Positions 30,850 through 42,800 of a DNA stretch of 64,000 nt are shown here, one piece after another. Numbering within the stretch: position 1 is the first letter of the stretch; each line of letters begins with the position of its first letter. Position numbers and translations under genes: made by a program. The notes beneath the pieces are model-generated. The model searched no databases. It was not told the DNA's origin and saw nothing but the letters and a program-made list of their open reading frames with translations. Origin of the DNA: Azolla caroliniana (taxonomy: Eukaryota > Polypodiophyta); the NCBI GenBank assembly GCA_043228905.1, contig JBHGNT010000002.1, positions 13,702,001-13,766,000 of the forward strand, written 5' to 3'.

Positions 30850-33800
30850 ATGTCTTCTCGGCTCGCCGTAACAACGCTTCTCGTTCTTGCTGCTTCCTAT
30901 GTCATTGCTTCCTACCTTCGCAAGCGAGACAATGAAAAATCTTCATTATCCACAAAAGGCAGATCAGCAAACCTTTCTCTCTTCAAAGGATCTCCGAGAT
31001 TGCCGACCTTTGCCTCTCCCAAACATTATGACCTCCACCTCGACCTACCTGACCTTAATGCTTCCAAGTTCGATGGAAAAGTCACCATTTCTCTCAACAT
31101 TCTGGAGGAGACATGCCACTTAGTTCTCAACGTTTTTGATCTCTTGGTGAAAGAGAAAAGCATCTGGCTTCGCTGTAGCAAAACTCGTCAGGTAAGAGTC
31201 ATGTATTCTCCTCGTATCTGTAACTTTTCGTTTTCATTTGGTATTTAGCAGAGGGTTTAGGGCTGGGTAACCAGAGTTAAATATTGTATTGAAACCTTTG
31301 AGAATTATTACTACATTAGAAATGCCCTTCTAATTGGACTGCGGAAGATTGCTTTTCACTCCCTTTCTGTGTATGAATGGAAATACCGAATTTCATGTTG
31401 ACACTTAAATCAATAGGAAATTATGAGGGAATACGACAATTGTATGATTGTATGCAATTATTAGAACGTAGCTGGATATTATAGTCATCACATATTATGA
31501 AAGAAAACCATAACATTATACAGAGTTTCCTTTTCATGCATAAAATAATATGGAAGTACCATAAAGTAAAGTTATTTAGCAAGTGCTGTTTTGAACTGGA
31601 TGCTAGAGATAATCCTCAACGTTTATTCTTTCATGAAAAGATTGTATTTTCTGAGCCCAAAAGTTTCCCTAAACACTGGTTGTCACCTGATGTGATTTCT
31701 GGTTCATGGTTCAGAACCCTTACAATTATTATATGCCCTCTCCAAGAGATTTTGTCAAATGTTCTGTTTCAGATATTGACAATATTTTCATTCACCAAGC
31801 TCTGAAAGAGGGCATCTCTTTGCCTAATATCTATCTGCTCACTTAATTTCATACTCGGTCCTATTGATGAGGTTGCATTGGAATATATATTTTCTCAATT
31901 ATCTATCAAAGTTTGGAGAAGGTCACCGATCTTCTCAACGTGAGTCATGACAACATATGTAGACCCGTTGTGCTAAGACTGTCATAACACAAAGGAGATT
32001 ATGCACATGTTTGACAGCCTAAGTCTTAACATGGAGATAACTAGCAGAAAAGTAGTGATAGATGTAGTTTCACGCATATAATCAGACATGGGAAGAGATT
32101 TCCGTTTATCAGGGAAGCTATGATAGCTTTCCATTTTTGCAGTAGAGATGAAGTATATCCGGAGATAATTCAATTGATATTTTCATAAAATTAAGGTATA
32201 TTTTGGATATTTCATGCTGAATTTTCCTTTTTTATCAAGTTTTTGATGAAATAGATTCATTGCCTGTTGGATCTACTCATGTGGCCATTATGAATTACTG
32301 CTGAAAATTCTTCTATGCAATGAGGGCCTTTAAAATTTGTAAATTCACATGTTTGTCTGGATTCTAGTCTTTCACTGCTGTTTTAAACTATCGTTATCAT
32401 AATAATTTCAGTTTATTCCATTTATAAAGGAAGAAAATTTGAGTTCGTCTTTATTTGAACTTTAAATTGTTTGAGAGTATGGCACAAATTTCTATTTAGA
32501 GACAGATTTCTTAAAAGTGATCCTTTTACTATTTTGGTTTTTGAAGTTTGTATATCTATTCCTTTTTTTTTCACCTCATTCCTTATTTATAGAAAAGAGA
32601 GTGGAAAGAATAAACTTCAGTATCAACAAACTTTTCTATGCAAAATGACTTTTAGAGCTAAATTTAAGGTTATTCTGCATGCCACATTATCTAACAACAT
32701 TTTTGGGTGAACAGGTCTTATGGCCATCCATTGAAATAGATAGGGAAGATGAAATACTGGTTCTTACATTTGATACATGCCTGCCAGTAGGAGAAGCAAT
32801 ACTCTCTCTGGATTTTGAAGGGAAATTGATTGATGGTATGAAGGGTTTATATAGAAGGTAAATGTTTTATATGTAATATAACCTATATGTTGTGAAGTAT
32901 TTATTTTCATATGCCAAGTGATTTTGTCTGCGCCAGTTCTTACATGAAAGGTGGTGAGAAGAGGTATATGGCAGTAACCCAATTTGAGCCAGTCGATGCT
33001 CGTAGATGTTTCCCATGTTGGGATGAACCATCTTTCAAGGTTTACATTTTTTATTTAAGTCTTTTGAACTGTGAACAAACTGTGGAAGATATCAACTTTT
33101 GAACAGATTCAACATTTTTGCTTAAATATTTTCCTCCTGACCGGAACACAGGCTACTTTCAAACTAACAGTCAATGTTCCCAAAGATCGCGTTGCATTGT
33201 CAAACATGCCAGTAGAGTCAGAAAACGTGGTAGGAAACACCAAGCGTGTATCATTTGAGTCGTCTCCAAAAATGTCAACTTATTTGGTAGCACTTGTTGT
33301 GGGGGAACTTGAATATTTAGAGAGTGAGACTTCATCAGGTATGTTCAGGTTGTATGTAGTTTTTTCTTTTATGTTGGGCATTTTTCATGCTATATCTTAA
33401 AATTTCTGTTTTTGTTTCAGGTAACAAAGTGCGTGTTTATTGTGAGAGTGGTAAAACTGAGCAAGGAAAATTTTCTCTGGATATTGCCACCCGAATCCTA
33501 GCGTTCTATGAAGAGTAAGTCTATGAGCTCCCTCCTGGTCTTTAAAACTATCTTGATCCATAATGATTTTATTCTTTTAGAATTTTTTAGACTTTTTAGG
33601 AGTGCTGTATTTTGGAGAACCATTGGATTTGTGACTGGTGTATTTTGTAGGAACTAGTTGGTAGTTGCATCAAAATTAATTAATTATCTTTGTGCTATGA
33701 TTTGATCGCAATTATTATAGTGCATCAAAACTTCGCTCCTTTGGTAACACTTATAGATGTATTGTGAGAGCAAGAGCAACCTCACGAGTTCAATAAATGT

Positions 33801-36800
33801 TACTTGTAAAGGGATAATAGAACAGTGGATAACCCGGTAGTTATTGGCTGTAATCGGCAGTGAGGTATTTGTGGATCGTTACCGTGCATAAATACCCCTG
33901 TATATGTCAAGTGTATAATAAAGATGTATATAATTTATGTGAAATGCACATAAAAGGAAACCAAACCAGCCTAGCTAGCTTCATACTTATCATTCAATAT
34001 ATAGAAGATACAAAGGACCCATTTTGGGACGGCCTAGCTACACGTGTCCCAAAATGGTGTGCTAAAAGGGTGGGCTAAAATGGGTGATGTGCTAAACGAG
34101 AGTGGCTAAAAGAGTGGTGTGTTCAAATGCATGCTCTTGCATGAAAGGGACACCACATTTCCCCCATCAGAAAAACAAGGAGTGTTACGCTATGAGAAAA
34201 GGAGGGGTGCTAGAAGATAGGCTTGGGGTAGCATATGGCTTGATACGGGCAACATGGGCTGAGGTGAATCGACCGTTGGAATCGCGTCGGAGTAAGTAAG
34301 TCGTGGACTTGATGGCACGAATTACGGTGAATGGGCCGATCCACCGGTGCATGAGGGATTCACTGAGACCACGCCGCCGGATCGGGAAGTAAACAAGGAC
34401 TTTGGTTCCATCAGCATACGTCGGGGTGATTCGACCCACGTCGTAGTGTCGCTTTTGACGTTGTTGTGCGACTTGTAGATTTCGGGAGCTGGCTTGTCGA
34501 AGGAGGGGGAGCATTTGTTGGAGATAAAGCCCCCAAGTAGCACTATCCATGTTGGCAGGTTTAGAACAGATGTCAATGGACGTTTCTGGTGGGAGCCGCG
34601 GGTCGCGTCCATAGAGTGCTCGAAAAGGGCTGATCCGTGTCGACGCTTGTACGGATGTATTGTAGGCATGGGTGACAAAAGGCAAGATTTGATCCCAGGT
34701 TTTGTGGCATGGATCGATGTAAGCGGCAATTTCTTGCTTGAGGGTCTTGTTGAGGCGTTCAGTGAGGCCATTTGTTTGAGGATGGTAAGGGGATATAAAC
34801 ACTTGTTGGACACCTAGTTGAGTTGCCACAGCATTGAGGACATCCCCATGGAACTGGCGGCCCTGATCAGATAAGATTTGGATAGGGCAACCATGTTGAA
34901 ATATTACCTTTTGCAAGAGTTGGGTGGCAATTGTTGGCGCAGTGACGTCGGGGATGGCAACAGTTTCAGCCCATCGTGTGAGGTATTCTGTTATGACAAG
35001 GATATACCTGTTGCCCCTAGAGGTTTCGGGAAAAGGTCCCATGAAATCCCATCCTACTAGCTCGAAAGGTGACGTGACGGTGATGGGTTGGAGTGTTCCA
35101 GCTGGCTTGCCCCCAGGTTTGATGTGTTGACACAAAGCGCATTGTTTGATATAGGTAGAGACTGAGTGTCTCATGTTGGGCCAGTAATACTTGAGACGTA
35201 ATTTTTCAAGAACCTTGTGGAAACCCAAGTGGCCCGACAATGGGTGGTCGTGATAAAATTGGAGATACGTTTGTTGTAGGGCATGAGGGATGTAGAGACG
35301 AGGCTCGTGATGCGCTTGAATGAAGAATACCAAGTTATCGCGGAGCATGAACCGTCGTTGTGAGGGAAACGGTTGGAGGGAGCGCAACTGATGGATTATC
35401 TGTTGGATGGCGGGGTCGTGTTGTTGAAGTGTAGCGAGTTGTGGCAATGGTATCGGAAGATTGGATGTCTCAGGGAGAAATTGGACAGCCTGGCAGTCGG
35501 CGCGAGAGAGACTATCAACGACCAAATTGGTTGCACCTTTCCGATAGGAGAGGGTAAACTGATAATCTTGAAGTGCCAGCATCCATCGCAACAAGCGGCC
35601 TGGGGGGTGAGGTCGATGGATAAGAGAAAGCAAGGGCTGGTGGTCGGTCTCAACCGTAACCTGTCCACCATGAAGGTATGGATGAAAACGCTGGAAAGAC
35701 TAGACAATCGCAAGTAGCTCCTTCTCAATGGTTGAGTAGTTGCGTTCAGCCGGCGTGAGAGTCCGACTAATGAAGGCGACCGCCTTCTCTTGCCCATGGC
35801 AATCGGCTTGCAAGAGGACGGCTCCTAACCCCTGGTTTGATGCGTCTGTCTGCAACGTGAACGGTTGGTTAAAGTTAGGATGGGCGAGCAAACCCGATTC
35901 CTTGACCATGGTTTTAAGGCGACGAAAGCTATCTTCACAAGCAAGATCCCAACTGAATGACATGCCTTTCTTCAAGAGTTGGTGAAGGGGAAAAGTGACC
36001 AAGGCAAGGTTTGGGATGAAGCGAAGGGAAAAGGTGATCATGCCCAAAAAACGTTGCAAGGATTTGATTGAAGTGGGGCGAGGGTAGTCGTTGATGGCTG
36101 CTACCTTTGCAGGGTCCATACGGATTCCGTCACCAGAGATGATGAAGCCGAGAAAACGGAGGCTGGTGCTTCCCCATCGACACTTCTTCCATTGAACCTG
36201 CAAGTTATGCTTAGTTATGCAAGCGAGGACTTCGGCGAGAGCTTGTAGATGGTCCTCCCAAGTGGCCGTGTGGATAAGGATGTCATCGAGATAAACGAGG
36301 AGGACACCTTTGTTGATAAGGGCGGCAAAAATGGAGTTGGCCATGCATTGGAATGTGCTGCCAGCATCAGACAAGCCGAACGGCATGCGGGTGAATTGGA
36401 ATAGCCCGCGGCGTGTGCGGAATGCGGTCTTGTGGGCGTTAGAAGGTTTTAGGGGGATTTGCCAATATCCCGAGGCTAAGTCCAGGGAGGTGAAATAACG
36501 GGAGCCACCGATTTGATCCAAGAGGTCGTCCACGCGAGGGAGCGGGTAGAGGTCATGGATAGTCACTTTGTTAAGAGGCCTGAAGTCGATGCAAAAGCGG
36601 AAGGTGCCATCATCCTTCTTGACGAGGTGGGGTTCCGAAACCCAATCGCTGGTGGAAGGAACGATAATACCTTTGGTGAGCATGTTGGTGACGGCCGCAT
36701 CAATGTGATCGTGGTCGAGAGGGGAACGTCGGCGGGTAGCCATGCGGATCGGAGTGGCCTCCCCAGTACGAATGGCATGTTGTACCGGGAAAGAGACAGT

Positions 36801-39800
36801 AGGAGCATGTGTGGGTTGGAGGGTTAGTGATGGAAAACGAGCTAATAATTGGCGGATGGAGACCAATCGCTCGTGGACTAAGTGCTACCTGAACTTGGCT
36901 AAGGTGGGGGCTGGGGGAGCTATCTTGTAGAAGAGGGATAGGGGAAGCATGGACAAGAAGTTTGTGGGCATCAAAATCAATCACAGCGCGGCGCTTGAGG
37001 AACCAATCACAACCTAGGGTGAGGGGGAAGAGTTGGTGGGGCAAGACATAAAAGTGATGTGAGAAGGTGATAGTGCCTAAGGTGAAAGTGCAATGGGCTT
37101 GTGTGTGAGAGTGGTAAAGATGTTGGTGATCGCCAAAAAGGACTTGGATGGAAGGAGCAGTGGATGTGGGGAGACCTAACCGGTGTACTAAAGCGGTGCT
37201 AATAGAAGATATACTACTACCAGTGTCTAATAAGATGGTGTGGGTGCAGTGATTAATGGTGGCGAGGGCGGTGCATACCTTCGAACTAGAAGAGGCAGAC
37301 GCTTGGATGTGGAGGGCTGGCTCTTCCATCAGCACCCCGGACGTCAGTTTCCCGGAAGCTCAGCCAACGATGCCGCGTCAGCCATAGTTATCTGGACTTG
37401 TTGCTTGTGAGATTGTTGTTGCAATTTTCGGCACTGACGTCGGACTTGTCCATAATTGTGGCAGTAGAAACACCTCGGGCACCCTTCGCTATCGCGATCG
37501 GGACGGTTGCGGCGAGCTTGCAATTGCATGTTTTGGACATCAATGTCCATGGGGGCCGCACCTTGGTATTGGGCGCGTGAGTCGGTGGCTGATGGATGGG
37601 GCCAACGAGGTTGGGTGTCAGATAATGTACAAGCTTCGATTCGTTGGGCGATGAGGATGGCGTCGTTGAATGTCTGCGGACCTTGGTCCCGAGTGCGGCG
37701 AGTGATGTCGTGGCGCAGACGAGGCCATAAGAAGAAAAGCTTCACATGCTCGGGCATGGTAGGGTCAGCGCGAATGAGGAGTTGATTGAGGCGAACACCA
37801 AATTGGCCCACGGGTTCGTGTGCTTGTTGTTGCAATGTTTCGAGTTGTTGTAACGCCGTTTGGGCTGAATTTTGATGGGCGAAGTTTTGTACGAGGAAAT
37901 CCCGAAGGATCACCCAATTCTCGGTCACGTCACTTGATTGTTGGACGTACCAGGTGGCGGCGACGTTTTCGAGCAGGGTACGAACTTCCAAAGCTTTGCG
38001 CTCGTCGGACCATCGATGGTAACTAGAGATCATCTCAAAATGATCCAACCAAGCTAAGACATCCTCGGAAGGCAATCCGGAGAAGGACTTCGGGCACACC
38101 TTGGAATCTGGACGATCTTGCGCGCGGTCGTTGTGAGCGGCGAGGAAGGAGAGCATAGCTTGATTCGTATGGCTGATTTGAAGCATGGCGTTGGAGATGA
38201 GTTCCAGGAGCTGCTCCATTTGGAAAGGGGGAGGTCGTGCGTGAGGTTGCGAGAACTCAGGCTCCATCGGGGTATCGACGTTGGAGGTGGCGGAAGGGAA
38301 TTGGGATGCCATGAACAAGGTAGTAGTGGCTAAAATTTGAGCCCGCTTCTCCACCAATTATGTGAAATGCACATAAAAGGAAACCAAACCAGCCTAGCTA
38401 GCTTCATACTTATCATTCAATATATAGAAGATACAAAGGACCCATTTTGGGACGGCCTAGCTACATGTGTCCCAAAATGGTGTGCTAAAAGGGTGGGCTA
38501 AAATGGGTGATGTGCTAAACGGGAGTGGCTAAAAGAGTGGTGTGTTCAAATGCATGCTCTTGCATGAAAGGGACACCACAATATGTCAAGTGTATAATAA
38601 AGCTGTATATAATTTATGCTCCTTTTCTGTTGAACTTCTAACTATGTTGTGAAATCCATGCATGGTGAACATGCATGTCACAGATTGTAAATTTATCTTC
38701 ATAATATATTTAGTGTTGTCAATATTTTCTATAATAATATATTTTTTGATTGATTTATACTGTTATTTTGTTTATCTTCATGATTTTTAAGTTAATAATT
38801 TGTATAAATGTTTCACCGTGCTTCCTTCATTTGTCTAGTTTCATTCAGAAAATTCATAATTAATCTAGTATTTCCTTGACCGTTTCAATCTGTAAGCATT
38901 AATTGTTTTTTGGTTTGCTAATTTTGAAGTAGAAGTTGATAAGATGGTCGGATTTGTGTTTAGAATGTTGTCATATGTTTGTTTCTGGATTGAAAGATAC
39001 CACACAATCGACTACCCTATTCTTGCTTCGTGCCATTTTCATGTTAATGTAGGTTACTGAGCATAGGAGTTTCTCGTTCTGATTCCCTTAACCATGTTCA
39101 CCATTTTCCTTGTCCCCTTCCGTGTTGAAAGCAGTGTCAAAGTAAATGTTGTTCATTCTGTGTGATGGAGGAAGGGGGTGTATGGTAGGAATTTCCTGTA
39201 TTCCTTTTCCATTTTGTACCAAATACTTAGAAGAGTGTTATTTCTAGCATCCTAAATTGTACCTCCTAGGTAGCCCCTAAGTGCTGGGACATTGACATCT
39301 CCCTTGAGGCGATTGCTAGAATACCATGATCAGGTCAGTTGACATGCATCAATCTGTGAAACAAAAAGAAGGTAAGAAAAGCAAAGAACCATTAGCATTT
39401 GTATAGTTGGTTTCTCTCTATACTTACAGGAGTGCCATTTCTAAGCTATCGCATAGTAAATGCATGAATGCAAAATTCTTCATGGTAAAGGTTTCTGTTA
39501 TCCCTTTATGTTTAAATCATAGACACAAGGAAGTCCCTTTTAAGCTCCTTGCAATTGTTATGCGTTTGCAGAGAATGGCAGTGGCATGTTCTTGCTAAAC
39601 ATCTCTGAAAACTCCTTTTTACCCATTTCCTTGCTTATTTACATTTTATTATACCAGATTGTTCTCACCTATACAACAATACAATTCTCTTCATTTGATA
39701 TTGATGTTTCTGTTGATCTTATATTTTTATGTGACTATATTTTCTGGTGTCTTATATGCAGATATTTTGGAGCTCCATACCCTCTACCGAAGCTGGATAT

Positions 39801-42800
39801 GGTTGCTATTCCAGATTTTGCAGCTGGAGCCATGGAGAATTATGGTCTCGTAACTTATCGTGAATCAGCATTGCTTTATGATGAAAAGAATTCTGCTGCA
39901 AAAAACAAGCAAAGAGTAAGATCTCTTCCTTCTTGATCTTAATCTTCATATCTGAGGCTAGTATGAAAGTAATTTGTGGTGGACTTGTGAAGGTTGCGAT
40001 TGTTGTTGCCCATGAATTGGCACATCAATGGTTTGGGAATCTTGTAACAATGGAATGGTGGACTCATCTTTGGCTCAATGAAGGCTTTGCTACTTGGGTA
40101 TATTTATCACCTTCTCTCTCACACTTCTTGGCGAATGTAGATTTATTTAAAATTTAGATTATAGAGCTGTTTTTAAACTGAGAGTAGTCCTATTTTAATA
40201 AACTTGTTTGTGAAATCATGTTGCCAACTTGTGATTTTCGTATATTGAATGATTGCATGCACTACTTTTAGAAGTGTGATTACATCGATGAAACTGGAAA
40301 GCTATTATCTCAAATAGAACATTGAGAAATAGTTTTAATAAAATTGAAGTAGATATGGAATTTGCCTTTGTATTGAGTTTTACTTTCCGGGAAATTGTGT
40401 TGCGTTACCATATATTGTGTGTAAATTTCCTGTAAGTAAATGACAATCTGGCGACTGTATCAGTCAGCCAACTGTCCTCTATAGCTCTGTTTATGCAACA
40501 TAGGAGATGGCTGGCCTGCAGTTTGTCTCAGCTAAACATGGGGCATTGCCTGAGCTAATATAAAAACTATAATGTCTGATATATGAGAATTATAGTTATG
40601 ACACTAGCTATATTTCCAAGAAAGCAGCATGAACTTCCACTTTTCCATTTCCAACTTTTGCTTATCCTGTGTGCTAGCACAAATATGTGCAATCTCAAGC
40701 GATGTTTCCATTGAAGGAAAACAAACTGTGTTAGCTTGATCAACTCAAATATGTGCAATCTTGATATGCAGGTTAGTTTTTTGGCTGTGGATGATTTATT
40801 TCCAGATTGGAAAATTTGGAATCAATTCATTGATACTACTGTTTCAGCATTCAGGCTTGACGGTCTTATTGAGTCGCATCCTATTGAGGTTTTTTGCCCT
40901 TCCGTGTATTTTTAAATAATTTGAATCCTAGTTTTTTAAATCAAAGTAATTATTTGCTGGAATTGTGATTTTTTCAAGGTTGAGATAAGGCATGCAAAAG
41001 AAGCGGAGGTGATATTTGATGCAATTAGCTACAATAAAGGAGCATCCATTATACGAATGTTGCAATCATATCTGGGTGCTGATGTTTTCCAGGTAAATGG
41101 ACAATGCTAATGAAATCTTATTAGCACTGGTTATATGTTTAAAAAGGAGTGGTGGTGGTTGAAATGAAAACTTGCCCTGTTGTTCATCAGAAAGGTCTGA
41201 TGGCTTATATTAAGAAGTATGCTTACAAAAATGCAAGTACTGGAGACCTTTGGTCCTCTCTTACAGAAGTTTCTGGAGAACCTGTAAGAGAATTGATGGA
41301 TTCATGGACAAAACAAAAAGGATATCCTGTATTGACTGCAACTATCAAAGATTCTAGCCTTATTTTGGAACAGGTGGTGTTTTAGTTAATGGATGGTGGT
41401 TTTAGAATTTATTGTTGATAAATTAGCTATAGCCTTATTGTGGATAATTGCAAAACATTTCCTTTCAGTCACAATATCTTTCAAGTGGTATTACTGGCAG
41501 CGGGGAGTGGGTTGTACCAGTCACTGTGTGTGTTGGTTCATATTCATTAATTTCAAGAACTTTGGTTCGAGGCAAGGCTTCTAACATACCCTTGTCCACA
41601 CCTCCAAATGAAGATGGTTTGAATTTCACAGAGATGTACGAACAGAGACCTTTGTCAATGTGGATAAAACTCAATGTTGCACAGTCAGGCTTTTATCGGG
41701 TTCAATATGATTCAGAGTTGGCTGCAAGGCTTGCTGTAGCAATTGCTTCAGGCTTCTTAGAATCATCTGATAGATTTGGTGAGAAAGTGAGGTTTCTTTA
41801 ATTTCATAAAACAGTTTGTTTTATTCTTTTGATTCCATTGTAACATAGATTATCTTATGTCCCTGCTTAATCTATGCCAAATCATTTATATATACTGATT
41901 GTTTATTGAGATCTTTTTTAAGTGCAGGAATTCTGGACGATGCATATGCATTATCTAGTTCTTGTAAACAGCCTTCAAGTGGGTTGCTAGCTCTCATGGA
42001 TTCTTTCACAAAAGAGACTGATTACACAGTCCTTGGAAGTTTGATCAATGTAAGAGGGGTTTATCTTGGTGTAAAACTATGTGGATGATATTGAGTAATT
42101 GATGATATTCGTATAGTGGATTATTGTTACATTATTGTAAAACTGTATGATCACTATATATATTGATTATAGTTATCTTGATGTGCTTGTATGGTGATTC
42201 AGATAGCCTACAAAATAACTTTAGTGATCAGCGACGCAATTCCTGAAATGGCATCTCACATTAAGAAGTTTAATGCAAAAATTCTCCAGTATGCTACTGA
42301 GTAAGTCGTATCTCTCTAGTTTTTATGCTATTCAAGGGGCAGTGTGTAAGTGCTGTTCCTTGCCTGATTTTGTATCATCTTATGTTTGTAACCTCATTTA
42401 TGTTCAGGAATGAGTCATGTGAAGCTAAAGACATTGCTGGTTTCTAATTAAGACATACAACTATGTGCATGATATACTGGTGAATATAGTTAGGGCAAAT
42501 TCCGAAATATATGAAAACTTTAGCTCCCCAAATCCCTTGACCAACACTCTCCCCAGCAATTACATATATTAATTGAGCAATCATGCGGTCAATGAATTCA
42601 GTGGACCTAGTGCTTTTGTGGGAAATAATAAAAAATTCAAGGGTATTTCAACTTTTTCTTATATATTTATGCTTGTTTTAATGCTAAAAACCTACACATT
42701 AAATAACAATGTCACAGGAAACTAGGCTGGGAAGCTCAAGAAAACGAGAGTCATCTAGATGCTATGCTGAGAGGAGATCTATTAGGAGCACTGATATCGT

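Larger units (their letters stand above)
33938..38580 (-). mobile_element. Gypsy-3: young, nearly intact minus-strand gypsy in intron 5
   Basis: LTRs at 33938-34157 and 38361-38580 are both 220 bp and differ at two positions only (both CpG-type transitions). Between them, reading right to left: gag, protease, RT, RNase H and integrase without chromodomain. A polypurine tract (minus: TGATGGGGGAAA, about 34158-34169) adjoins the 3' LTR. Only a few lesions are seen: one TAG in RNase H, a protease/RT frame change, and one lost zinc-knuckle His. Confidence 0.95.
33515..39761 (+). other. 6.2-kb intron 5 of the aminopeptidase gene with retrotransposon
   Basis: The donor is GTAAGT at 33515 and the acceptor TATATGCAG ends at 39761; phase 2 is kept across the intron. 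It contains Gypsy-3 (33938-38580) in antisense; without it the intron would be about 1.6 kb. The remaining sequence is AT-rich with no other gene. Confidence 0.9.

Noticed and set aside
34185-35633. Chromodomain at the end of the Gypsy-3 integrase
   Set aside because: The tail ends in a Ser/Pro-rich stretch with no chromodomain aromatic residues.
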